39,867 nt of DNA from Gammaproteobacteria bacterium (GCA_023383705.1 JAHDYM010000018.1:1-39867); one strand, 5' to 3'; numbered from the stretch's first letter, positions 15,728 through 24,701 are shown. Translations and numbers: made by a program. The notes: generated by a model from the sequence alone, not told the origin.

Positions 15728-17593
15728 TCAATCAACCGTACAGAAACAGTGGTAGTAGAGACTGCGGGGATCGTTGAGTGCCGTGAGTGACTTGAACTCG
15801 CGATCCAGCGAGCGCATCGTCCGGCGCAGCAGATCACTGGGCATAACCGCCGTTTCCCGCAGGCCCAGCGTGTTCAATACACGCACGCCTCGCATGATGA
15901 ATTCGGCAGCCAGTTTCTGGGAGAAGCTCAGCTCGGGTTCGATATAGCTCTGCCCGTAACTGCCCTCATCGAGTCCGGCGCGGCTGGCCGCAGCCTTGAC
16001 GGCATCCCCCAGTCCGCCGAGGCTGTCCACCAGCCCGAGTTCCAGGCCATCGGCACCGATCCACACGCGCCCGCGGGCAATGCTGTCAGCGCGTTCCGGC
16101 GTCATCTCGCGTGCCGCAGCAACCTGGCCGACGAAGATCCGGTAGGCATCCTCGACGCTGGCCGTCAGCACCCGGCGCGCATCCTCGCCGAGCGGCCGGT
16201 CGAGCCGCAGCTGGCCGGCGAGCTTCGTGGTGCCAAAGCCATCGACATGCACGCCGAGCTGCTCCAGCCCGCGCTGCACGGTCGGCAGTAGTGCGCCCAC
16301 GCCGATCGAACCGGTGATCGTGCTGGCGCTGGCCCAGATCTCGTCGGCCGGCATGGCGATGTAATAGCCACCCGATGCGGCGACCGAACTCATCGAAGCG
16401 ATCAGCGGCTTGTCAGCAGCCTTGAGCGCGGCCAGTTCGTCATTGATGACCTGCGAGGCGAACATGCTGCCGCCCGGACTGTCGATCCGCAGTACCACGG
16501 CGCTGACGCTGTCATCCAGCCGCGCCTCGCGGATCTGCGCGGCCAGGGTGTCACCACCGACGGTTCCCGGCGGTGCCTCGCCATCGACGATTTCCCCGGC
16601 AGCGACGATGATCGCGACATTGCGCTCATGCGGCTCGGCGAGCTTGCGTTCGATGGCGGTGGCTGCCAGATAGTCCTGGAAGCCTATCGCGCTGTAGCTG
16701 CCATCATCGGCACCACCCGGACCCACGATCTCCATCATGTACGCGTCGAACTCCGGACGCCCCATGAGGCGATCGACCAGGCGCGCATCGACCGCCGCCC
16801 GGGCCGCGTGCCCGTCGGCGCCTTCGATCACGGTGGCAAATTCGTTGGTATAGGTATCCAGGGCTTCCTGGCTCAGGCCACGGGCCTCGGCCACATCGCG
16901 CCCCCAGGCGCTCCACAGGGAACCCACCCAGCGCTGGCTGGCCTCGCGGTCCTCAGCCGACATGTCGTCACGGGTAAAGGGCTCGACAAAGGACTTGAAC
17001 TCACCGACCTTGAACACGTTGACGTCCACATAGAGCTTCTCGAGCGCGCTCTTGAAGAACATCCGGTAATACTCGTAGCCCTCGAGATACACCATGCCGA
17101 GGTCATGCATGATCACCTCATCGGCACGCGCGGCGAGATAGTACTGGTCACGGGTGTAGCCATTGCCGAAGGCGACGACTTTCTTGCCGGCGGCGCGCAC
17201 CTTGTCGATCGCCTGCCCCACCGACTGCAGCTTGGCGAGGCCACCGGCTTCGAGGCCGTCGAGTTCGAGGACCACAACCTGGATACGCTTGTCGCCGGCG
17301 GCGTATTCGAGGCTGTCGACGATCTCGCGAACCAGCGTCTGCGGCTCTGCCTGGTTGTTCAGTTCGGCGATCGCGCGATCGAGCGGACTGCCTTCCAGCT
17401 GCTCCACCAGCGCGCCGCCCGGATTGACCACCAGTGCCGCAGTGGATGGCACCGGCGCAACGCCGCCAGCCAGCCCGGCCAGCAGGACGATGAACAGGGC
17501 CAGCAGGAGTATGAGATGCAATACCCGGCGCAGGGTGTCCAGGCCGTACCAGAGCGCCCGTACCAGTTTCGTCAGGAATCCGCGTATCGACAT
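15728..17593 (-). CDS. sppA: signal peptide peptidase SppA, 67-kDa type
   Basis: 621 residues, two tandem S49 protease halves as in E. coli SppA. One N-terminal membrane anchor (about residues 24-46). The catalytic dyad is split between halves: Lys200 in KVGEFKSFVEPF and nucleophile Ser407 in SSVAASGGYYIA. The enzyme digests cleaved signal peptides in the inner membrane and faces the periplasm. ATG with GGAGAG seven bases upstream. It is the last gene of a long minus-strand run, 33 bases after the dehydrogenase gene. Confidence 0.95.
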   Translation of the reverse strand: MSIRGFLTKLVRALWYGLDTLRRVLHLILLLALFIVLLAGLAGGVAPVPSTAALVVNPGGALVEQLEGSPLDRAIAELNNQAEPQTLVREIVDSLEYAAGDKRIQVVVLELDGLEAGGLAKLQSVGQAIDKVRAAGKKVVAFGNGYTRDQYYLAARADEVIMHDLGMVYLEGYEYYRMFFKSALEKLYVDVNVFKVGEFKSFVEPFTRDDMSAEDREASQRWVGSLWSAWGRDVAEARGLSQEALDTYTNEFATVIEGADGHAARAAVDARLVDRLMGRPEFDAYMMEIVGPGGADDGSYSAIGFQDYLAATAIERKLAEPHERNVAIIVAAGEIVDGEAPPGTVGGDTLAAQIREARLDDSVSAVVLRIDSPGGSMFASQVINDELAALKAADKPLIASMSSVAASGGYYIAMPADEIWASASTITGSIGVGALLPTVQRGLEQLGVHVDGFGTTKLAGQLRLDRPLGEDARRVLTASVEDAYRIFVGQVAAAREMTPERADSIARGRVWIGADGLELGLVDSLGGLGDAVKAAASRAGLDEGSYGQSYIEPELSFSQKLAAEFIMRGVRVLNTLGLRETAVMPSDLLRRTMRSLDREFKSLTALNDPRSLYYHCFCTVD

Positions 17594-17626
17594 CGCAAGC
17601 TCTCCATATGCCGGGCAGGCGACCGC

Positions 17627-18748
17627 TCAACCACCCGGCTGGTAGCTGATGCGGTAGATTGCACCGCGCTCATCGTCACTCACCAGCAGGGACCCGTCCG
17701 GTGCCACCAGCAGGTCTACCGGCCTGCCCAGCACCTTGTCCCCATCAAGCCAGCCCTCGGCAAAGGTCTCGTACGAAACGGCCGAGTTGCCTTTCAGCCG
17801 CACCAGCGAGATCCGGTATCCGGTCCGGCCAGCCTCCTTGCTCCGGTTCCAGGAACCGTGCTCGGCGATGAATACCTGGTTGCGGTACTCGGCCGGGAAC
17901 ATGGTGCCCGTGTAGAACCTGACACCCAGCGGTGCCACGTGCGGCCCCAGCTTCTGCACCGGCGGCTCGGCCTGCGCACAACTGCCGAGCGCACCGAACT
18001 CCGGATCGACCACATCGCCGCCATGACAGTACGGAAAGCCGAAATCGAGCCCGGCCTTCGCCATGCGGTTGAGTTCACAGGCCGGCACATCGTCACCAAG
18101 CATGTCGCGGCCATTATCGGTGAACCACAACTCGCCAGTCTGTGGATGCCAGCTCATTCCGACCGAATTACGCACCCCCCGGGCAATCACTTCACGGCCG
18201 CTGCCATCGGGGTTCATGCGCAGGATCTGGCCGAAGTCCTTCTCGTCGCAGACATTGCAGGGTGCGCCGAGCGGCACATAGAGCTTGCCGTCAGGGCCGA
18301 ACGCCAGGTACTTCCAGGCATGCAGCCCGTTCTTGTAGGGCAAGTCCGCGGCGATCACCTCGGGCACGCGCGGGCCGGCGACCTGCTGCTCGGCCTGCGG
18401 AAAACGCGCGACCTGCCACTGTTCCGCCACGTACAGCGCACCTTTGTGGAAGGCCACGCCGTTCGGAACCTTGAGACCCTGCACGAAGGTGGTGACCTGC
18501 GGACGCTCGCCGAGCGCGTCATGGATCGCATACACCGTTCCCGCACCAAATCGCGTGCCGACGAACAGCGTGCCCGCATCGCCCAGGGCCATGGAACGGG
18601 CCTTCGGCACATCGGCGACGAGGATCTCGGCCTTGAAGCCGGGCGGCAAACGCAGGAAATCGGCAGGCGTTCCGGCCAGCGCAGGTGTACCGGCCAGCAG
18701 GGCGAGAACGAGGCAGAACAAGTGCGTCAGGGAGCGGCAAGAGCTCAT
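17627..18748 (-). CDS. exported sorbosone/glucose dehydrogenase-type beta-propeller
   Basis: 373 residues. Signal peptide of about 26 residues ending TPALA. The rest is a six-bladed propeller of the PQQ-dependent sugar (glucose/sorbosone) dehydrogenase family: LPPGFKAEILVADVPKARSMA at the first blade, then LKVPNGVAF, GVRNSVGMSWHPQTGELWFTDNGRDMLGDD and GRPVDLLVAPDGSLLVSDDERGAIYRI. Four extra Cys in the middle (APCNVC, PACE, PYCHGG, GSC) probably form disulfides; none is in a CxxCH haem motif. Many members oxidise unknown substrates and PQQ binding is not proven. The ATG at 18748 is chosen over a GTG at 18763 because GGAGG lies eight bases before it. It follows dctM by 49 bases. Confidence 0.8.
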   Translation of the reverse strand: MSSCRSLTHLFCLVLALLAGTPALAGTPADFLRLPPGFKAEILVADVPKARSMALGDAGTLFVGTRFGAGTVYAIHDALGERPQVTTFVQGLKVPNGVAFHKGALYVAEQWQVARFPQAEQQVAGPRVPEVIAADLPYKNGLHAWKYLAFGPDGKLYVPLGAPCNVCDEKDFGQILRMNPDGSGREVIARGVRNSVGMSWHPQTGELWFTDNGRDMLGDDVPACELNRMAKAGLDFGFPYCHGGDVVDPEFGALGSCAQAEPPVQKLGPHVAPLGVRFYTGTMFPAEYRNQVFIAEHGSWNRSKEAGRTGYRISLVRLKGNSAVSYETFAEGWLDGDKVLGRPVDLLVAPDGSLLVSDDERGAIYRISYQPGG

Positions 18749-18797
18749 AAGGCTGTCCTCCACAGAGTGTCGGCAGTCCGCGTCAGGGCCTCTTCCA

Positions 18798-20057
18798 TCA
18801 CCTTCCGGTCAGGGCCAGGGACAGCGGGCTGACAAAGGTGATCAACAGTACTGCGACCAGCAGTATCAGCACAAACGGAAAGGTTGCGGCACAGACCGTG
18901 AGTACCGGCTGCTCGAAGCGGTAACTCGAGATATACAGGTTCAGGCCGATCGGCGGCAACAGGTAGCCGAGCTCCATGGTCGCAACGAAGATGATCCCGA
19001 GGTGGACGGGATCGACTCCGTACTGCGCCGCGACCGGCAATATCAGCGGAACGACCAGGACCAGGGCCGAATAGATATGCAGGATACAGCCGATGACCAT
19101 CAGGAAACCGACCAGCAGGAGCAGGAAGGTGGTCTGGCTGGATATGTACCGGGTGACCAGTTCGATCAGCATCTGCGGAACCTGGGCATCGATCATGTAG
19201 TTGGTCGAGGCCAGCGAGATACCGAGGATCAGCAGGATGCCGCCGACCAGCACCATCGAGTCGCGCACGATGCCCGGCAGCTTGCGCAGCGGGATCTCGC
19301 GGTAGATCAGCGTTTCGACCACCAGCACGTAGACAACTGTCACGGCGGCAGCCTCGGAGACCGCGACCAGGCCGCTGTAGATCCCGCCCAGCACGACGAA
19401 CGGCAGTGGCAACTCCCAGATGGATTCGCGGGCGGCCTGCCCGACTTCGCGCCAGGAGAAATCCGAGATCGGACGCCGGTTGGAGCGGTTCATCCACAGG
19501 CAATAGGCGGCCAGCACGAGCATCATCAGCGTGCCCGGCAGGATGCCGGCGACGAACAGCTCGTCGATGGAAACCTCGGCGACGATCCCGTAGATGATCA
19601 GCGGCAGCGACGGCGCAAACAGCAGGCCGAGGCTGCCCGAGGAGGTGACCAGGCCAAGCGTGAAACCTTCCTTGTAGCCGGACTGCACCAGGGCCGGGTA
19701 CAGCAAGGCGCCGATTGCAATGATCGTGACACCCGAACCGCCGGTAAAGGCCGTAAAGAGCGAACAGGTCGCCACCGCCACCATCGCCAGACCGCCCGGC
19801 AGCCAGCCGAGCAAGGCGGAACTGAGGCGTACCAGCCGTGCCGCAGCCCGGCTCTCGCTCAACAGATAGCCCGCAAAGGTGAACAGCGGGATGGCCAGCA
19901 GTATCGGTGTTTCCGCGATACCGAAGATCTCGATGGGGACTGCGGTCAGCGGTATGTCACTGCGCGCGAAGCCGAGCAGCGCGCTGGCGCCGATCACGGC
20001 GAACAGGGGGGCGCCCATCAGCGCCAGCACGATCAGCACGAGGCCGGTCAGGATCAC
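18798..20057 (-). CDS. dctM: TRAP transporter large permease (DctM)
   Basis: 419 residues with about 11-12 hydrophobic helices, DctM family. FTAFTGGSGVTIIAIGALLYPAL and the matching second-half segment PHLGIIFVATMELGYLLPPIGLN-like (here VHLGIIF...) are the two re-entrant hairpin regions of the ion-transporter superfamily, expected to bind Na+ and move substrate with an elevator mechanism. GTG start overlapping the dctQ stop by four bases. Works with DctQ, DctP and TatT encoded directly upstream. Confidence 0.93.
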   Translation of the reverse strand: MILTGLVLIVLALMGAPLFAVIGASALLGFARSDIPLTAVPIEIFGIAETPILLAIPLFTFAGYLLSESRAAARLVRLSSALLGWLPGGLAMVAVATCSLFTAFTGGSGVTIIAIGALLYPALVQSGYKEGFTLGLVTSSGSLGLLFAPSLPLIIYGIVAEVSIDELFVAGILPGTLMMLVLAAYCLWMNRSNRRPISDFSWREVGQAARESIWELPLPFVVLGGIYSGLVAVSEAAAVTVVYVLVVETLIYREIPLRKLPGIVRDSMVLVGGILLILGISLASTNYMIDAQVPQMLIELVTRYISSQTTFLLLLVGFLMVIGCILHIYSALVLVVPLILPVAAQYGVDPVHLGIIFVATMELGYLLPPIGLNLYISSYRFEQPVLTVCAATFPFVLILLVAVLLITFVSPLSLALTGR

Positions 20058-20593
20058 GACTGCGATCCACGGCGCGACAAGGCGAGCAACCGGCTGCCCA
20101 CCGCGATCAGATACCGGTAGGCGATCAGCACAAAGCCGGCCGGCAACACGGTCTGGAACGGCCAGACCGGCAACTCGCCGAAAATCTGGTCACCGAACTC
20201 GCGGGACTCCGCGACAAACTCCCAGGAATACCAGGCCAGCACGCCGGCAACGGCCACCGTAAACAGGTCGACGATGATTGCGGTCACCATGCGTCCGGTC
20301 CGGGAAAGAAACCGCGAAAGCAGGTCTATGCGCAGATGCACGTTGTCCCTGCTGGCAGCCACCGCACCGATGATCGCCGCCCACAGCACCATCAGCCGCA
20401 AGGCTTCATCCGCCCAGCCGATGCCTGTGCCCACGACGTTGCGCAGCATGACCTGGTAGGCAGCCAGACCGATCATGGCGAACAGGATGATGGCAAGCAG
20501 CAGGTTTTCGAGCCCGCGCCCGATGCGTCCGGCCCACTGCAGAAGGCCGCCCGGCTCGCCGGACTGGTCCGGCGACTGCGGCGACCAGCTCAC
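20054..20593 (-). CDS. dctQ: TRAP transporter small permease (DctQ)
   Basis: 179 residues, four predicted helices (about residues 24-46, 61-80, 99-121, 141-160). DctQ family signs are LLAIILFAMIGLAAYQVMLRNVVGTGIGWADEALRL with Trp-Ala-Asp-Glu, and HLRIDLL between helices two and three. It scaffolds the DctM permease. GTG start overlapping dctP by four bases, so the transporter genes are translationally coupled. Confidence 0.92.
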   Translation of the reverse strand: MSWSPQSPDQSGEPGGLLQWAGRIGRGLENLLLAIILFAMIGLAAYQVMLRNVVGTGIGWADEALRLMVLWAAIIGAVAASRDNVHLRIDLLSRFLSRTGRMVTAIIVDLFTVAVAGVLAWYSWEFVAESREFGDQIFGELPVWPFQTVLPAGFVLIAYRYLIAVGSRLLALSRRGSQS

Positions 20594-21636
20594 TGTGGCG
20601 AACCAGCCGCCTTGGTGGCCGGCCGGCTGGCGCGATACTCCTGCACATAGCCGCGGGCCTCACGCAGCAGATCGGCGGAGAAGCCACCGCTGGCCGCCAG
20701 CTTGTCCATCGCAGCGGCGGTCGATGCCCGCCACACCGGCACTTCCGCCGGATCCAGCTGCAGGAACTGCATGCCGTTCGCCCGCAGGGCGCTCTCGGCC
20801 TTGGCGTTGTCGATGCGGTTCTGCGCGTCGAAATGCTTGTAGAGCTTCGTCATCACCTCGCGCAGCACGGCCTGATCGGCTGCACTGATGCCCGTCAGCG
20901 CATTCTTGTCGATGGCGAGCAGGCCGATCGTGTAGCTGAGCGGCTGGGTCGTGATGTACTTCGTTTTCGTATACCACTGCAGCACCACCGCACCGACCGG
21001 CGGTGTCGCCACGATGTTGAGCAAACCGGTCTGCAGTCCCGTGAGCACATCGGTGACCGGCAAGGCAACGGGCGACAGCTGCAGTGATTCCATCGCGGCA
21101 TAGCTGCTCGGGTCCCCTTCCGGCACCCAGATTTTCTGGCCACGCAGGTCGGCGATGCCCTTTACCGGCTTGTTGGACATCAGGTAGGCAAAGCCGCCGC
21201 CGGCAAAGCCGAAGGATACGAAGCCGGCCTTCTCCAGTCCGGCAGACAGCCGGTCATCGAGCCGGCTGCGCACGAAATCCACTTCGTCGAGCGTGTCAAA
21301 CAGCATCGGCGAACCGTAGATGACGATGTCCGGATACCGCTCCTGCAGGCCGTTGGAGGTGAACACGCCGCCGTGCAACTGGCCGATCCGGATCTTGCGC
21401 AGCACCTTCCGGTCCGTGCCCTGTATGCCACCACCATAGAACTTCAGGTTGACGCGACCCGCCGTGCGTTCCTTGATCTGCAGGCCGGCAGCACGCAGGT
21501 CTTTCATCCACGACGAGCCCTCGGGTGCAACCGTGGCGATCTTCAGGTCAGTCGCATGCAGCACGGCAGGCAGACAGACGCCGGCGAGAATGATCAGGGC
21601 GCGCAGTGCCCCCAGGCTTCGTTGCAGCGGAATCAT
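20590..21636 (-). CDS. dctP: TRAP transporter periplasmic binding protein, TPAT (TatP-like) type
   Basis: 348 residues, signal peptide about 1-28 (PAVLHA before TDLKIATVAPEGSSW). DctP fold: FYGGGIQGTDRKVLRKIRIGQLHGG, and DLRGQKIWVPEGDPS near residues 163-177. In classic DctP/SiaP proteins this last motif is LKGLKIRVP, whose Arg clamps the substrate carboxylate; here Trp170 replaces it. That and the adjacent tatT gene place the protein in the TPR-associated TRAP group, for which a hydrophobic or otherwise non-carboxylate ligand has been proposed from Treponema pallidum Tp0957. The true ligand is unknown. ATG 15 bases after the tatT stop. Confidence 0.88.
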   Translation of the reverse strand: MIPLQRSLGALRALIILAGVCLPAVLHATDLKIATVAPEGSSWMKDLRAAGLQIKERTAGRVNLKFYGGGIQGTDRKVLRKIRIGQLHGGVFTSNGLQERYPDIVIYGSPMLFDTLDEVDFVRSRLDDRLSAGLEKAGFVSFGFAGGGFAYLMSNKPVKGIADLRGQKIWVPEGDPSSYAAMESLQLSPVALPVTDVLTGLQTGLLNIVATPPVGAVVLQWYTKTKYITTQPLSYTIGLLAIDKNALTGISAADQAVLREVMTKLYKHFDAQNRIDNAKAESALRANGMQFLQLDPAEVPVWRASTAAAMDKLAASGGFSADLLREARGYVQEYRASRPATKAAGSPQ

Positions 21637-21651
21637 CGGAATAACCTGCCT

Positions 21652-22566
21652 CTAGAAATAATCTTCGGCTGAAGCCAGCAGCTCGGTGGCCTGCCGCTGG
21701 GCCAGCATGTTGAACAGTGTATAGCCGGGCTGGCGGGGATCCGCCTGCATCACCTCGTTCAGGAGCTGGTCGTGCAGTTCGCGGTCGTAGACCAGGCGCG
21801 CATAACCGCGCGCATACTCGACGAGTACGCCAAGGTCACGCCGGCCGGTCAACTCCAACGCACGCTCGAAATAGGTCCGCCCGCGTTCAGGCTGCCCGCC
21901 GAGCGCCTCCGGCCGCAGCGTATTGAGCACACCAAGATAGGTATTGACCAGCGCCGCATCGCTGTCGGGACTGATCGCCAGCAAGCGGGTCAGGATGGCC
22001 TCTATCCGGGGCAGTTCGGCGAGCGCTTCCCAGTCATCGCCATGCGTCCTGATATAGGCCAGCGAGCCGATCACATAGCCCAGCAGTGCCGAGGCATCGT
22101 CGGCACCGGCCTTGCCGAGCTGCTGCTCCAGCTCCGCATAGGGCAACCTGTCGATACCACAGCCAGGCCGCCGGCCATCGGCGCACAGCGCCCGCACACC
22201 GTAGTCGCGCGCATGCACCGCGAGATTTGCCGAGCGGGCGGAATCCGTGACGAACACCACGGCATAGGCGGCATAGAGCCGGGCCGCTGCACCGAGTACC
22301 TCGCCAGAGGCCTCGGGCGATGCCGCCAGCGAATCCAGGATCAGCAGATAGGCCGGCAGGCTGTCGCGGACAAGCTCGGGATCATCCTGGTTGAGGATTG
22401 CCGACGAGAGATTCGTGGCGAAGTCCGCAGCGGCGGATTGCGCCATGCTGGCGCAGCCTGACAGCGCGCCACCACACACGAACAGAACCGCTGCGACTGC
22501 GTGACGCAGCCTGAGCCCGGGCCGGTATGGCTCCGGGCCAGCGCGATGCCTCGGCGGACTGCGCAC
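21652..22566 (-). CDS. tatT: TatT-family TPR lipoprotein partner of the TRAP transporter
   Basis: 304 residues. A basic N-terminus, a hydrophobic stretch and lipobox LSGC place acylated Cys38 at the mature end. The remainder is helical: LLILDSLAASPEASGEVLGAAARLYAAYAVVF, a Gly/Cys-containing loop, then TPR-like helices ending QPGYTLFNMLAQRQATELLASAEDYF, typical of the TAtT family. In T. pallidum, Tp0956 of this family is a trimeric lipoprotein that docks the binding protein. The start is GTG at 22566 without a strong Shine-Dalgarno sequence, only 17 bases after the rplS stop; a shorter start nearer the signal core is possible. Confidence 0.85.
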   Translation of the reverse strand: MRSPPRHRAGPEPYRPGLRLRHAVAAVLFVCGGALSGCASMAQSAAADFATNLSSAILNQDDPELVRDSLPAYLLILDSLAASPEASGEVLGAAARLYAAYAVVFVTDSARSANLAVHARDYGVRALCADGRRPGCGIDRLPYAELEQQLGKAGADDASALLGYVIGSLAYIRTHGDDWEALAELPRIEAILTRLLAISPDSDAALVNTYLGVLNTLRPEALGGQPERGRTYFERALELTGRRDLGVLVEYARGYARLVYDRELHDQLLNEVMQADPRQPGYTLFNMLAQRQATELLASAEDYF

Positions 22567-22583
22567 CGGCGAGTCCCGGGGGA

Positions 22584-22928
22584 TCAGACCTTTTCGCGAA
22601 TACGTGCGGACTTGCCGCTGCGATCACGCAGGTAGTAGAGCTTGGCCCGGCGCACGGCACCACGACGCTTCACGGTGATCTCCGCGATCGTCGGGCTGTG
22701 CAGCGGGAAGACGCGCTCCACGCCCTCGCCATGCGACACCTTGCGCACCGTGAACGACGAGTTCAGACCCCGGTTCCGGCGGGCGATAACCACGCCTTCA
22801 TAGGCCTGCAGACGCTCGCGGTTGCCTTCCTTGACCCGCACCTGTACCACGACGGTGTCGCCCGGCACGAAGTCGGGAATCCCGGTCTTGAGGGCTTCGG
22901 ATTCGAGTGTTTCGATGATGTTTCGCAT
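22584..22928 (-). CDS. rplS: 50S ribosomal protein L19
   Basis: 114 residues, usual length. [26 protein letters not shown] at the N-terminus and the [25 protein letters not shown] core are standard. L19 sits at the 30S-50S interface. The ATG at 22928 is preferred over a TTG at 22940 because it matches the family start. It ends the rpsP-rimM-trmD-rplS cluster but is followed at once by tatT. Confidence 0.97.
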   Translation of the reverse strand: MRNIIETLESEALKTGIPDFVPGDTVVVQVRVKEGNRERLQAYEGVVIARRNRGLNSSFTVRKVSHGEGVERVFPLHSPTIAEITVKRRGAVRRAKLYYLRDRSGKSARIREKV

Positions 22929-22988
22929 GGTCGTGTCCAACTCTGTTCAAACGCCTGTTCAAGCCCGTCTGCATCGACCGGTACCGGT

Positions 22989-23759
22989 CTAATGCAACGG
23001 GCGGTTATCGTCCTCATTCCCGAGTCGCCGCTCCTCGAGAAACTCGTCGAGCAGCCTGCGATCCTCGGTCGTCAGGCTCCGGCCCTGCAGCAGCTCGGGC
23101 CGGCGCAGACTGGTCCTGCCGAGTGCCTGCTTCCTGCGCCAGCGGCGGATGGCTTCGTGATCACCCGCCAGCAAGACGCCGGGAACGGCCCGGCCCTCCA
23201 CAACTTCAGGCCGCGTGTAGTGCGGGTGATCCAGCAGCCCGGCCGAGAATGAATCCTCGACAGCCGACTGCCCATCGCCCAGCACACCAGGCAGCAATCT
23301 CACGGTCGCATCGATGACGGCCAGGGCAGCAAGCTCGCCGCCACTCAGCACGAAATCACCAAGCGACAACTCCTCGTCGCAGACCATCTCGATCAGACGC
23401 TCATCGAAGCCTTCGTAACGGCCCGCGACCAGCACCATTCCGGGCAGCGTCGCCAGCCGTCGCGCAACCGCCTGGTCGAACTTCCGGCCCTGGGGCGTCA
23501 GGAAAATCACCGGGCTTCCCCCGGGGACCTGACTCCGTGCAGCCGCTATCGCGGTTGCACAGGGCTCGACCCGCAGCAGCATTCCCGGGCCACCGCCATA
23601 GGGCCGATCGTCCACCGTTCCGTGCACGTCGGTCGCATAGCCACGCGGATCCACGCTGCCTACCCGCACCAGTCCGCGCTGCACTGCCCGGCCGACCACA
23701 CCAAGTTCCGTGAATGGCGCGAGCATCTCCGGGAACAGCGATACCACCGCGATATCCAC
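22989..23759 (-). CDS. trmD: tRNA (guanine37-N1)-methyltransferase
   Basis: 256 residues, SPOUT knot enzyme that makes m1G37 next to the anticodon and prevents frameshifting. SAM-binding knot residues are visible in [23 protein letters not shown] and [19 protein letters not shown]; the catalytic Asp-containing C-terminal domain carries [11 protein letters not shown] start ([12 protein letters not shown]). Follows rimM after 36 bases. Confidence 0.97.
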   Translation of the reverse strand: MDIAVVSLFPEMLAPFTELGVVGRAVQRGLVRVGSVDPRGYATDVHGTVDDRPYGGGPGMLLRVEPCATAIAAARSQVPGGSPVIFLTPQGRKFDQAVARRLATLPGMVLVAGRYEGFDERLIEMVCDEELSLGDFVLSGGELAALAVIDATVRLLPGVLGDGQSAVEDSFSAGLLDHPHYTRPEVVEGRAVPGVLLAGDHEAIRRWRRKQALGRTSLRRPELLQGRSLTTEDRRLLDEFLEERRLGNEDDNRPLH

Positions 23760-23795
23760 GCTCGGCGCATCCTCGTCTTCAGCCGCGGATCCCGG

Positions 23796-24308
23796 CTAAA
23801 AATCGGGATCCCAGTCAACCGTGATCACGCGCTGGTCCGTATCGACTCCGGTAACCACCCTGCCGTACAGGAAGGGCACCAGGTGCCGGCCTTCACCGAC
23901 CACGACCATCACATCGTTGGCGCCGGTCTCGAACAGGTGATCCACACTGCCAAGAACCACGCCAGTCAGGGTCTGAACCTTCATCCCCTGCAAATCTGTC
24001 CAGTAAAACTGCTGCCGGCCCGCCTTGCCGAGTACAGCCCGATCCACTTCTATGCCTGCCCCGGTCAGGGCTTCCGCTGCATCCCGGTCATTGACGCCGT
24101 CGATCAGGGCAACGACACCATCACCGTGCGCACGCCCGGCAAGCAACTTCACCTGCCGGCTCTGGCCATCCACGACCAGGTACCAGGGACTGTAGCCAAC
24201 GATGTTCTCGCGAGGATCCGTGTACGAGTACACCTTTACCCAGCCACGAACCCCGAACGAACCGCTGATCCTGCCGACTGCAACCCTGTTGTCATTCGCT
24301 GCAGTCAT
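23796..24308 (-). CDS. rimM: ribosome maturation factor RimM
   Basis: 170 residues. N-terminal RimM domain (VAVGRISGSFGVRGWVKVYSYTD) and C-terminal PRC-barrel (FYWTDLQGMKVQT, LVPFLYGRVV). It binds S19 and assists 30S head maturation. The ATG at 24308 is directly preceded by a strong hairpin and has no exposed Shine-Dalgarno sequence, suggesting translational restraint. Confidence 0.95.
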   Translation of the reverse strand: MTAANDNRVAVGRISGSFGVRGWVKVYSYTDPRENIVGYSPWYLVVDGQSRQVKLLAGRAHGDGVVALIDGVNDRDAAEALTGAGIEVDRAVLGKAGRQQFYWTDLQGMKVQTLTGVVLGSVDHLFETGANDVMVVVGEGRHLVPFLYGRVVTGVDTDQRVITVDWDPDF

Positions 24309-24343
24309 GGGTTGCGGATACCGGCAACGCGTACCGTCAACCC
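24309..24343 (-). promoter_or_regulatory. mRNA hairpin abutting the rimM start codon
   Basis: In the minus-strand message GGGTTG-A-CGG-TAC (24343-24331) can pair with GTA-T-CCG-CAACCC (24321-24309), about 12 base pairs with one-base bulges on each side and a nine-base loop. The stem ends at the base before the rimM ATG, covering the place where a ribosome-binding site would be. In E. coli the rimM (21K) start in this operon is known to be held down by mRNA structure, lowering RimM and TrmD relative to S16 and L19; a similar role is inferred. Confidence 0.5.
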
Positions 24344-24383
24344 GCGACGGGCCTCACGGTCCCGCAACAGTGAACGGCAGTGC

Positions 24384-24650
24384 TCAGGCGGCCTTGGCAA
24401 CTCCGGCCTGGCGCCGAATGCTCTTCAACAGCGAGGCGACACGCTCGGAAGGCTGGGCGCCGACACCGGTCCAGTACTCAACGCGCGCCAGGTCGATGCG
24501 CAGCTTTTCTTCATTCGCGGTAGCCATGGGGCTGAAAAAACCAAGCCGCTCGACGTAGCGGCCATCTCTGGCGCGCCGCGAGTCACAAACCACGATATGG
24601 TAAAAGGGCCGCGCCTTGGCGCCTCCGCGGGACAGACGGATCGTAACCAT
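24384..24650 (-). CDS. rpsP: 30S ribosomal protein S16
   Basis: 88 residues, full length, [21 protein letters not shown] start and [10 protein letters not shown] core. Early-assembly 30S protein. First gene of rpsP-rimM-trmD-rplS, transcribed away from ffh with a 97-base gap that holds a candidate promoter. Confidence 0.97.
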   Translation of the reverse strand: MVTIRLSRGGAKARPFYHIVVCDSRRARDGRYVERLGFFSPMATANEEKLRIDLARVEYWTGVGAQPSERVASLLKSIRRQAGVAKAA

Positions 24651-24701
24651 CGTTCTGCTAATTCCTGTTAAATCTGAAAGCCGGGCAGGTGTAAGCCGGC
24701 A

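Noticed and set aside
17627-18748. CxxC in the secreted dehydrogenase considered as a haem-c site
   Set aside because: The residue after APCNVC is Asp, not His, so no CxxCH motif exists; the Cys are more likely structural disulfides.
16628-18832. Very long open frames opposite sppA, the dehydrogenase and dctM on the plus strand
   Set aside because: They are antisense shadows of well-supported genes in a high-GC genome; the products are low-complexity (His, Arg, Gln, Gly rich) and have no recognisable motif or start signal.
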